Shown: positions 21,067-29,040 of the stretch, piece by piece
Layout: each line of letters opens with the position of its first letter
Numbering within the stretch: position 1 is the first letter of the stretch
NCBI RefSeq assembly: GCF_034314045.1
Contig: NZ_JAVIWL010000001.1
Location: forward strand, 5,022,001 to 5,086,000
DNA: 64,000 nucleotides
Direction: 5' to 3'
Origin: Glaciimonas sp. CA11.2
GTDB taxonomy: Bacteria > Pseudomonadota > Gammaproteobacteria > Burkholderiales > Burkholderiaceae_D
Position numbers and translations under genes: made by a program
The notes under the pieces: generated by a model
Databases searched by the model: none
What the model was told of the DNA's origin: nothing
Seen by the model: only the letters and a program-made list of their open reading frames with translations

Positions 21067-21440
21067 AATTTTCTCCAGGGTTGGGTCTGGAATCTGCTCA
21101 GTCACCAGATTTGTATATATACATATACAAGAAGGGCACCCTTTTCGAGCGGATTCGCGATTTAAAACAACGAGTTACGACGTTACTATCTTTAGTGCTA
21201 AACAAAATAATGCAACGCTGCCTGAATAGCAATTCCAGCCAGCCCAAGATTCTACCTCAAAACAGGGTAATGCTTCAAGTACCCAATGCCTGTTTACAGC
21301 GAAGCTAAGCCAGCTCGACTATAATTAGGGCTAAATTAGGCAAGCTGCCGAATCTCAATTTAGCTGGGACTACCATTCCCTCTATTTTTTATGATTCTTT
21401 CGACATTATTTTGTCATTCTTTTCCCACATTTATTCACCT
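21067..21440. promoter_or_regulatory. Divergent rpsB/map intergenic region with palindromes in the rpsB leader
   Basis: 374 bp between rpsB and map. Near rpsB there is a 20-bp AT-rich near-palindrome, TTGTATATATACATATACAA (21111-21130), directly followed by AAGGG-CA-CCCTT (21132-21143). Both would lie in the rpsB mRNA leader, where S2 autoregulatory structures occur in other proteobacteria. No promoter boxes are called. Confidence 0.4.
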
Positions 21441-22244
21441 ATGTCCTCTATTTCAATTAAAACATCCGAAGATATCGCCGGTATGCGGATTGCTGGCAAA
21501 CTCGCCTCGGAAGTTCTTGATTACATTACTCCTTACGTTAAAGTCGGCGTCACTACCGGTGAACTGGATCGTCTTTGCCATGAATACATGACAAATGTTC
21601 AGGGAACCATCCCAGCGCCATTGAACTATTGCCCCCCAGGTTACACGCCCTATCCAAAAGCAATCTGCACATCAGTAAATGATGTGATTTGTCATGGTAT
21701 CCCTGGCGATAAGGTTCTTAAAAACGGTGATGTCGTGAATCTTGACATTACGGTTATTAAGGACGGCTATCACGGCGATACAAGCCGCATGTTTTATGCT
21801 GGCGAACCGTCAATCATGGCAAAACGTCTCGGTGATGTGACATATGAATGCATGTGGCTTGGGATTGCCAAAATTAAACCCGGCGCGCATTTGGGCGATA
21901 TTGGCTACGTCATTCAACAACATGCAGAAAAAGCCGGATACAGTGTTGTTCGCGAATTTTGCGGGCACGGAATCGGCAAGGTATTTCACGAAGAGCCTCA
22001 AGTGCTGCACTATGGACGTCCTGGCACTCTCGAAAAATTAGAAGCAGGAATGATTTTTACCGTCGAGCCAATGATCAATGCCGGGCGCCGCGACGTTCGC
22101 GAAATGGGCGACGGCTGGACCATCCGTACAAAAGACCGTAGTTTGTCGGCTCAATGGGAGCACACAGTTCTGGTGACGGAAACAGGTTATGAAATTCTGA
22201 CAAAATCGGCTGGAACGCCACCGCCGCCGGCTTTCATCGTGTAA
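21441..22244 (+). CDS. map: Methionine aminopeptidase type I
   Basis: 267 aa from the ATG at 21441; an in-frame TTG at 21411 is rejected because homologues begin near SISIKTSEDIAGMR. It removes N-terminal Met from nascent proteins. Pita-bread fold with five metal ligands visible in order: D in NLDITVIKDGYHGDTSRMF (two Asp), H in REFCGHGIGKVFHEEP, E in IFTVEPMIN and E in SAQWEHTVLVTE. CPPGYTPYPKAICTSVNDV is the substrate-binding stretch. Divergent from rpsB and followed by glnD, as in E. coli. The C-terminal PPPPAF tail is unremarkable. Confidence 0.97.
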   Translation: MSSISIKTSEDIAGMRIAGKLASEVLDYITPYVKVGVTTGELDRLCHEYMTNVQGTIPAPLNYCPPGYTPYPKAICTSVNDVICHGIPGDKVLKNGDVVNLDITVIKDGYHGDTSRMFYAGEPSIMAKRLGDVTYECMWLGIAKIKPGAHLGDIGYVIQQHAEKAGYSVVREFCGHGIGKVFHEEPQVLHYGRPGTLEKLEAGMIFTVEPMINAGRRDVREMGDGWTIRTKDRSLSAQWEHTVLVTETGYEILTKSAGTPPPPAFIV

Positions 22245-22444
22245 GCTGGCGCTACAAAATTTATTGCCATATTAATCATTGCGTTACTCGGCAGGCCGGT
22301 TTCAATCCTGGATTGACAACTGCCTCCCGAGTTTTTCGTTAATGTGCGCTTGTCATTTGGCGCGGGAAGTAATCGTATCATTCGTCAATATAGCAATCGT
22401 TCCAGCTGTCCCAACCGCCTTTTTCCGCTCCCTTTAGCAAAGCT

Positions 22445-24997
22445 ATGTCGACACTTGCCAAAACCCTAAAAAATCAACTCAAAACTGAACGGCAAACGGT
22501 CATCAATGCTTTTTTAGTCAACGGCAAACCCGAACCGCTACTGAAGCAATTACGACAAAGTGTCGATACCGCTCTGACGTTAGCGTGGAAAATACTCCAG
22601 TTACCCGCCTCCGCCTCATTGGTTGCAGTAGGCGGGTATGGTCGGGGGGAGTTATTTCCGCATTCTGATGTCGATCTATTGATTTTATTAGAAGCGGTAC
22701 CCGATGCTGAGCTAAAGAACAATCTGGAACAACTTGTTCAATTATTTTGGGACATTGGCCTGGAAATTGGCCATAGCATCCGTACGATAGACGAATGCAT
22801 GACCGAAGCTGCTGCCGATATCACCGTCAAAACCAGTTTGCTCGAGGCCCGACTGGTCACTGGCAACAAGCACCTTTTCTCTGAGTTACAAAAACGGTAC
22901 GACGCAGCGATGGACCCACGTGCCTTTTTTCAAGCAAAAAAACTGGAAATGCGGCAACGCCATGTGAAGTTTGAAGATACCGCGTTCAGCCTTGAGCCCA
23001 ACTGCAAAGAAAGTCCGGGCGGCCTGCGTGATTTGCAGGTGATATTGTGGGTCGCCAAGGCCGCGGGCCTAGGTGACTCATGGACTCAGCTTGCCAAGCG
23101 ATCTTTGATTACAGCCACTGAAGCACGGCAGCTAAGACAAAAAGAACGCGCGTTCAAAGACATCCGCATTCGTCTGCATATTCATACTAATCGCCGCGAA
23201 GATCGACTGGTGTTTGACGTCCAGACACCAATCGCTGAAACCTTGGGTTTCAAGACAACCGAGACCCGACGCGCCAGCGAATATCTGATGCAGCGCTATT
23301 ATTGGGCCGCTAAAGCGGTCACACAGTTAAATTTGGTGCTTTTGCAAAATATTGAAGGGTATCTGTTCCCACAGCCCATAGTTCCTCGGCCAATTAACGA
23401 ACGTTTTAATCAAATAAACGGGCTAATTGACATAGTCGCGGATAATCAATTTGAGACCATGCCGTCCACGATGCTCGAACTATTCTTGCTTATCGCGCAG
23501 GATACCAGGCTTAAAGACATGACCGTGCGTACGCGCAGGGCTCTATGGCATGCGCGCGCAAAGATTGATGCTGCGTTCCGTCGAAATCCCTACAATCGCT
23601 CATTATTTTTGCAAATTATTCAAGCACCGCAAGGAATAACCCATGCTCTACGCGGGATGACTGAGACCGGTGTTTTGGGGCGCTACCTCCCCAATTTTCG
23701 TCGCATCGTAGGTCAAATGCAACATGACCTGTTTCACGTCTATACAGTCGACCAGCATATTTTAATGGTGGTTCGCAACGTGCGCCGCTTTACGATGAGC
23801 GACCATGCACACGAATATCCCTTTTGCAGCCAGTTAATTGCCAACTTTGCGCGCCCCTGGATACTTTATGTAGCGGCGCTTTTTCACGATATCGCAAAAG
23901 GTCGCGGCGGCGATCATTCCCAACTCGGCATGGCCGATGCCAGCCAATTTTGTCAGCAGCACGGATTGACGGCAGAAGACACCGAGCTCGTGGTCTTTTT
24001 GGTGCAACAGCATCTGACGATGTCTCAGGTGGCGCAAAAGCAGGATATGTCAGATCCTGACGTTATTTTGCAATTTGTTAATACGGTCAAGGATGAACGT
24101 CATCTAACAGCGCTCTATTTACTGACCGTCGCCGACATCCGTGGAACCAGTCCCAAGGTTTGGAACGCCTGGAAAGGCAAGTTACTAGAGGACTTATATC
24201 GCATCACCCTAAGAGTATTAGGGGGTGAAAGCCCCTCCACTGATCGTGAACTAAAGAATACCCAAGAAGATGCATTGAGGACATTGCGCTTATATGGCTT
24301 GCCCAATGATGCGCATGAGCCATTGTGGGCGCAACTGGACGTAGCGTACTTTCTACGCCACGATGCCGCCGATATAGCCTGGCAGACGCGTTCTTTCTAC
24401 ACACTCGTCAATAGCCCGAAACCGATCGTTAAGGCCCGGCTCGCGCCAATCGGCGAAGGCTTGCAAGTGGCTGTGTACACGCCCGATGAAACCGATTTGT
24501 TTGCACGTATTTGCAGTTATTTTGATAGCAAGAATTTCAGCATTCTGGATGCGAAGATTCATACAACCAAACATGGATATGCCCTTGATACATTTTTATT
24601 GAGTGCGCCGTTGTTCGCCAAACATTATCGCGATATTATTAATCTGATTGAGCACGAACTGACCGAGCAACTTGAGGCGCGTGGTCCACTACCTGCGCCG
24701 ACTCGTGGTCGGTTGTCACGGCTGTCACGTACCTTTCCGGTTACGCCAACAGTTGACTTACGGCCAGACGAACGGGGACAATATTATTTATTGGCTATCA
24801 CTGCCAATGACCGCGCTGGTTTGCTTTATTTGATCGCGAACGTACTCGCCAAATACAAAATTAATTTACATACGGCCAAAATTATGACGTTGGGCGAACG
24901 CGTCGAGGATGTATTTTTAGTCGATGGCAATGCGCTCAATCATAATCGCCTGCAACTACAACTCGAAACCGATTTACTCGATGCTTTGCAGATTTAA
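22445..24997 (+). CDS. glnD: Bifunctional uridylyltransferase/uridylyl-removing enzyme (PII regulator)
   Basis: 850 aa. It senses glutamine and adds or removes UMP on PII proteins (GlnB/GlnK), thereby controlling glutamine synthetase and NtrBC. Order of domains: nucleotidyltransferase with [20 protein letters not shown] (about 61-80; G-G and DxD active site), a helical linker with [19 protein letters not shown], an HD hydrolase domain with [19 protein letters not shown] (His-Asp metal site), and two C-terminal ACT domains (about 690-760 and 785-850; [19 protein letters not shown] and [20 protein letters not shown]). All catalytic motifs are intact. It is a nitrogen-status gene within a few kb of the cyanophycin locus, though the distance does not prove a link. 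Confidence 0.97.
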   Translation: MSTLAKTLKNQLKTERQTVINAFLVNGKPEPLLKQLRQSVDTALTLAWKILQLPASASLVAVGGYGRGELFPHSDVDLLILLEAVPDAELKNNLEQLVQLFWDIGLEIGHSIRTIDECMTEAAADITVKTSLLEARLVTGNKHLFSELQKRYDAAMDPRAFFQAKKLEMRQRHVKFEDTAFSLEPNCKESPGGLRDLQVILWVAKAAGLGDSWTQLAKRSLITATEARQLRQKERAFKDIRIRLHIHTNRREDRLVFDVQTPIAETLGFKTTETRRASEYLMQRYYWAAKAVTQLNLVLLQNIEGYLFPQPIVPRPINERFNQINGLIDIVADNQFETMPSTMLELFLLIAQDTRLKDMTVRTRRALWHARAKIDAAFRRNPYNRSLFLQIIQAPQGITHALRGMTETGVLGRYLPNFRRIVGQMQHDLFHVYTVDQHILMVVRNVRRFTMSDHAHEYPFCSQLIANFARPWILYVAALFHDIAKGRGGDHSQLGMADASQFCQQHGLTAEDTELVVFLVQQHLTMSQVAQKQDMSDPDVILQFVNTVKDERHLTALYLLTVADIRGTSPKVWNAWKGKLLEDLYRITLRVLGGESPSTDRELKNTQEDALRTLRLYGLPNDAHEPLWAQLDVAYFLRHDAADIAWQTRSFYTLVNSPKPIVKARLAPIGEGLQVAVYTPDETDLFARICSYFDSKNFSILDAKIHTTKHGYALDTFLLSAPLFAKHYRDIINLIEHELTEQLEARGPLPAPTRGRLSRLSRTFPVTPTVDLRPDERGQYYLLAITANDRAGLLYLIANVLAKYKINLHTAKIMTLGERVEDVFLVDGNALNHNRLQLQLETDLLDALQI

Positions 24998-25051
24998 GCC
25001 TTATTTTATTTTGCTTTCACCATTTTTTACCTTTACCTGATTTGCATCTTT

Positions 25052-25798
25052 ATGACTGAACCGTTACGCCTTTCCAAACGCATGTCCGAACTCGGCCTGT
25101 GCTCACGCCGCGAAGCCGATGAATGGATCGCCCGTGGCTGGGTGCGTGTAGATGGCATCATTATCTCTGAGCTTGGCAGCAAAGTACTTCCACATCAACA
25201 CGTCACAGTAGAGCGCCAGGCCAGCGCCGAACAGGCAAAGCGCGTCACTATATTGATCAACAAACCAATGGGTTATGTCAGTGGTCAGGCCGAAGATGGC
25301 TACAAGCCAGCTGTCGTTCTGGTCAACGGTGCCAGTCGTTGGAAAGAAGATAAATCCGTGCAGGAATTTCACGGTAGTCAATTGCGTCATCTGGTTCCTG
25401 CTGGTCGGCTGGATATTGATTCCGTTGGTTTACTGGTTTTGACGCAGGACGGTCGAATTGCCAAGGAACTGATTGGCGAAGACTCGTCCATCGATAAAGA
25501 GTATCTGGTTCGCGTCCAATATCCGCATGGTGCAAAGTTGCCTGACAGCGATCTGCGGCGACTTAATTTTGGCCTTTCTCTGGATGGCAAGCCACTAAAA
25601 CGGGCCATCGTCAAATGGCAAAACGAAGATCAACTGAGCTTTACGCTACGAGAAGGTAAAAAAAGGCAAATTCGTCGCATGTGCGAACTTGTCGGCCTGA
25701 AGGTAACGGGATTGAAGCGAATCCGAATCGGCAAAATCACGCTTGGAGATTTGCCGACAGGAGAATGGCGTTATCTGAATCTTGACGAAAGTTTCTAA
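25052..25798 (+). CDS. Pseudouridine synthase, RsuA/RluB/E/F family (RluF-like)
   Basis: 248 aa. An N-terminal S4 RNA-binding domain (RLSKRMSELGLCSRREADEWI, about 6-50) is followed by the catalytic domain. The active-site motif is AGRLDIDSVGLLVLTQDG, with catalytic Asp at about 121. LREGKKRQIRRMCELVGLKV is the second family motif. The layout and the split between S4 and catalytic regions resemble RluF (23S rRNA U2604) more than RsuA, but RluB/RluE cannot be excluded by reading. It follows glnD by about 55 bp and may be cotranscribed. Confidence 0.9.
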   Translation: MTEPLRLSKRMSELGLCSRREADEWIARGWVRVDGIIISELGSKVLPHQHVTVERQASAEQAKRVTILINKPMGYVSGQAEDGYKPAVVLVNGASRWKEDKSVQEFHGSQLRHLVPAGRLDIDSVGLLVLTQDGRIAKELIGEDSSIDKEYLVRVQYPHGAKLPDSDLRRLNFGLSLDGKPLKRAIVKWQNEDQLSFTLREGKKRQIRRMCELVGLKVTGLKRIRIGKITLGDLPTGEWRYLNLDESF

Positions 25799-25836
25799 AG
25801 GGCAAGTCACATTCTATTGCAGAATGTGCTTTCCCT
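25799..25836 (+). terminator. Possible terminator hairpin after the pseudouridine synthase gene
   Basis: CACATTCT (25808-25815) / AGAATGTG (25821-25828) with a 5-nt loop, extended by partly paired AGGGCAAG / CTTTCCCT flanks. It lies immediately after the stop codon but has no T-run, so it may be Rho-assisted or simply a 3'-end stabilising hairpin. Confidence 0.45.
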
Positions 25837-25938
25837 GAATATCAAACTTCGAGCGGTATAGTGACAGCGAAAGCATAATCTCAAAGAAAGCGACGTTTTC
25901 AAACTTCCGCTTTTCAGGAAAAAAATAGCCAAATAAAT

Positions 25939-26421
25939 TTATAAAAATCGATCTAAAATTTTACGGCTTACTTTATCCAGAGCGTGCATATCCCTGATCA
26001 CAAAATGTACGCCGTGGTTATCCGCGATAAGCAAGGATGCGCCAACTAGTCGACGGATATCTTCCTCGCCCTTTAACGTAAAAATAGCGTCACCTCGGTT
26101 CGTTGTTACAGTCCAGCTACTCGGCGTTGAATAGCTCGATACATGTTGAATGCGTGTGATTTCAGGCATAAACTCGCGACTTGCCAACTCGTGCTCGACC
26201 ATTGCGCGGGAATCATCCGGCAAATCACTTAAATGATCGATCCATGCAAGCTCCTGCCCATTCGCGGCCACAATTGACAGGCCTTCGTCGGCTGCGCTAA
26301 TCGGAAACGCCCGCACTGGCAAAACGCCCTGATAGACTTCACCCTCGGCCGCAGTAAATACCAGTCGGCCAAACGCATTTAGACTCAATCGAAAATCATG
26401 CAGTGTCATTTTTATTGTCAT
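25939..26421 (-). CDS. DUF1854 family protein associated with cyanophycin genes
   Basis: 160 aa from the ATG at 26421, which lies one base after the stop codon of the ABC transporter gene (TAA-G-ATG); an ATG four codons further in is an alternative, and a longer frame reaching into the transporter gene is unlikely. The sequence matches what I know as DUF1854: FRLSLNAFGRLVFTAAEG, a central EGLSIVAANGQELAWIDHL, EFMPEITRIQHVSS, and a C-terminal KGEEDIRRLVGASLLIADNHG. No signal peptide or membrane segment, so probably cytoplasmic. Translational coupling to the ABC transporter, and divergence from two cyanophycin synthetase genes, suggest a role in cyanophycin handling. The biochemical function is unknown; the family call is from memory, not from a search. 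Confidence 0.8.
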   Translation of the reverse strand: MTIKMTLHDFRLSLNAFGRLVFTAAEGEVYQGVLPVRAFPISAADEGLSIVAANGQELAWIDHLSDLPDDSRAMVEHELASREFMPEITRIQHVSSYSTPSSWTVTTNRGDAIFTLKGEEDIRRLVGASLLIADNHGVHFVIRDMHALDKVSRKILDRFL

Positions 26422-26422
26422 C

Positions 26423-28756
26423 TTAATCGATAGTCTCAGGAATTTTACCGGTAATGCTATTCCAGTTTTCCAATTCCGGTTCTTCATCAACGTTGCGTAA
26501 TTGGGCCTGATACAGGCGGTAATATGCACCTTCACTCGCCATCAGTTCATCATGATTACCGACCTCAACGATCTCCCCACGATCCATTACTACGAGTCGA
26601 TCTGCTTTTCGTAACGTTGACAGACGATGCGCAATAGCGATGGTCGTACGGCCTTGCACCAGATTATCCAGTGCCTTCTGAATCTCTTTTTCAGTACTTG
26701 TATCGACGGACGAAGTCGCTTCGTCCATGATTAAGATACGCGGATCAATCAACAAGGCGCGCGCAATCGAAATACGCTGGCGCTCACCGCCTGACAGCGC
26801 CTGACCCCGTTCGCCGACCAGAGAATCGTAACCTTGTGGTAAACGCAAAATAAATTCATGCGCATGCGCGGCGCGGGCTGCGGCCACCACTTCTTTGCGG
26901 GTCGCCTCGGGCTTGCCATAAGAGATATTGTCAGCGATGGTTCCGAAGAAAAGAAATGGTTCTTGCAGGACGAGACCGATATTGCGACGATATTCGGCAA
27001 TAGGCAAGGCCCGAATATCCACGCCATCGATCCTGATCGCACCTTCGGAGACATCATAAAAGCGACAAATCAGATTGACCAGCGTGCTTTTTCCTGAGCC
27101 ACTATGTCCAACCAAGCCGATCATCTCGCCCGGTTTAATGGACAAATTCACCCCCCGCATCACCGACCGATTACCGTAGCGGAAGCCGATATCACGCAGT
27201 TCAATGGCGCCTTGAACATTCTCAAGATGCACCGGATTGGCTGGTTCGGGAACGCTCGAGACGTGATCGAGAATTTCAAAAATGCGCTTAGCACCGGCGG
27301 CGGCTTTTTGTGTCACCGAGACAATTCGGCTCATCGAATCCAAACGCGTATAAAAACGACCAATATAAGCGAGGAAAGCCACCAAAACACCCACGGTTAT
27401 CTGATTTTGTGAGACTTGCCAAATACCGAAGGCCCACACCACCAACAACCCTATTTCGGTCAGAAAGGTAACCGTTGGAGTAAATAACGACCAGATTTTA
27501 TTGACCCTATCGTTGACCAGCAAATTATGCCGGTTGGCTTCCTTGAACCGTGAAGCCTCGCGTTTTTCCTGAGCGAACGCTTTAACTACTCGTATTCCTG
27601 GAATCGTGTCGGCCAGAACATTGGTCACTTCCGACCAGATACGGTCTATTTTTTCAAAGCCGTGACGCAAGCGGTCACGTACCAAATGGATCATCCAGGC
27701 AATAAATGGTAACGGCAGAAGCGTAACCAACGCCAACCAAGGGTTAATCGAGATCAAAATCGCTGCGGTCATCAGCATCATCAACACATCAATTGCGAAA
27801 TCGAGCAAATGCAACGATAAAAAGACACAAATACGATCAGACTCAGATCCGATACGCGCCATTAAATCACCAGTGCGTTTTCCACCGAAGTATTCTTGCG
27901 ATAAACGCAACAAATGTTCGTAGGTCGACGTGCGTAAATCCGCACCAATACGCTCACTGACAATCGCTAAAATATAAGTCCGCGCCCAACCCAGTGTCCA
28001 TGCCACCAAAGCAGAACCCAACAAACCGGCCATATACAGTCGAACGAGGCCGACGTCGATTGGCTTGCCATTTTGATATGGGATAAGAATATTATCCATT
28101 AACGGCAACGTCAGATACGGCGGCACGAGGGTCGCGGCGGTCGATGCCAGCGTTAGCAAAAAGCCAAATATCAAAGACCATTTGTAAGGCTTGGCAAATC
28201 GCACCAACCGAAACAAGGCCCAGCGCGATGATACTGCGCCCTTTTTTTCTGGACAGATTGCACACGAATCCTCACCCGGCGGCAGTGGAGCCTGACATTG
28301 GGCGCACACTCCTTCATCCAGATGATGTACCGGTTGCCCAGACAAATATGCTTCTAGTTGCTGCTCAAAATGGTTGATCAATCGCAAAGCAATGACATTC
28401 AATCCCAGCGTGTAGCGCCAGCATGCCAACCGTTTTTGTGGATCGATGAGTTCAAGGCTTCCTATCCCTGCGTGATCGAAGTGACGTAACGACAGTCCAT
28501 CTGAATAAAGCCATTGTCCCCACTCTATGTCGCCTGACATTTTGGCCAATACACGACGATCAGTCACGACCACCAAACCACGCGTAAAATGTAATGCGGA
28601 ATCGATATCCACTTCTAACCAAGCAGCGATCTTTTCTTCGGGCGCTAGTTGTGGTGCGACCTCCACACTCCAACGATCGGGCATAGATTGCATGATATTT
28701 TTGGAATGTAAAATCGAGCTAAGGTGTTCGCTTGTCATCTGAACCGCATGGTACAT
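26423..28756 (-). CDS. Fused ABC transporter (TMD+NBD) with N-terminal PH-like domain and zinc ribbon, cyanophycin-associated
   Basis: 777 aa, longer than a usual half-transporter by about 180 N-terminal residues. That extension contains a stretch resembling a bacterial PH-like fold (about 38-135, with FTRGLVVVTDRRVLAKM) and a zinc ribbon with C151/C154 and C165/C168 (CAQC...CAIC). A type I exporter membrane domain (about 190-470) and an ATPase domain (about 520-770) follow: Walker A GHSGSGKST, signature LSGGERQRISIARALL, Walker B ILIMDEATSSVD and the H-loop AIAHRLSTL. All motifs are intact, so it should act as a homodimer in the inner membrane. It is coupled to the DUF1854 gene and divergent from cphA2/cphA. 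I recall this architecture being linked to cyanophycin metabolism in proteobacteria; the substrate is unknown. Confidence 0.88.
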   Translation of the reverse strand: MYHAVQMTSEHLSSILHSKNIMQSMPDRWSVEVAPQLAPEEKIAAWLEVDIDSALHFTRGLVVVTDRRVLAKMSGDIEWGQWLYSDGLSLRHFDHAGIGSLELIDPQKRLACWRYTLGLNVIALRLINHFEQQLEAYLSGQPVHHLDEGVCAQCQAPLPPGEDSCAICPEKKGAVSSRWALFRLVRFAKPYKWSLIFGFLLTLASTAATLVPPYLTLPLMDNILIPYQNGKPIDVGLVRLYMAGLLGSALVAWTLGWARTYILAIVSERIGADLRTSTYEHLLRLSQEYFGGKRTGDLMARIGSESDRICVFLSLHLLDFAIDVLMMLMTAAILISINPWLALVTLLPLPFIAWMIHLVRDRLRHGFEKIDRIWSEVTNVLADTIPGIRVVKAFAQEKREASRFKEANRHNLLVNDRVNKIWSLFTPTVTFLTEIGLLVVWAFGIWQVSQNQITVGVLVAFLAYIGRFYTRLDSMSRIVSVTQKAAAGAKRIFEILDHVSSVPEPANPVHLENVQGAIELRDIGFRYGNRSVMRGVNLSIKPGEMIGLVGHSGSGKSTLVNLICRFYDVSEGAIRIDGVDIRALPIAEYRRNIGLVLQEPFLFFGTIADNISYGKPEATRKEVVAAARAAHAHEFILRLPQGYDSLVGERGQALSGGERQRISIARALLIDPRILIMDEATSSVDTSTEKEIQKALDNLVQGRTTIAIAHRLSTLRKADRLVVMDRGEIVEVGNHDELMASEGAYYRLYQAQLRNVDEEPELENWNSITGKIPETID

Positions 28757-29040
28757 CCCTTAGTAGGATGAAATGGAATGAGTGGAATGTTGCTTATTCG
28801 CTTTTGATAAGCAACAATAACGTCACATTTTGTGTGATGTTTGATGCAATGAATCAATTACGGTGGCATATCATTTAATAGACAACTATTATTCTGCCGT
28901 ATTTTAAGGGTTTTCATAAGCTGATTGCGATCAATAGACATTATTTATTTTTTATTTTGTGTAAACCATTTAACACTTAAAGCGTTAAAACCAATTGGGT
29001 ATTTCTGCAGCGTGCGATCCCATGGCCTTCCTAGATACTC
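28757..29040. promoter_or_regulatory. Divergent control region of the cyanophycin locus with three inverted repeats
   Basis: 284 bp between the ABC transporter and cphA2-like start codons. Three symmetric elements are visible: GTTGCTTAT (28789-28797) / ATAAGCAAC (28807-28815); TCACA-N5-TGTGA (28823-28837); and an imperfect 21-bp palindrome TTTAAC-N9-GTTAAA (28969-28989). They are good candidates for operators shared by both operons. No regulator gene is adjacent. Promoter boxes could not be assigned. Confidence 0.5.

Noticed and set aside
28823..28837. A CRP/FNR site in the cyanophycin control region
   Set aside because: The half-sites TCACA and TGTGA are in the inverted order relative to the CRP consensus (TGTGA-N6-TCACA), so only a generic palindrome is claimed.
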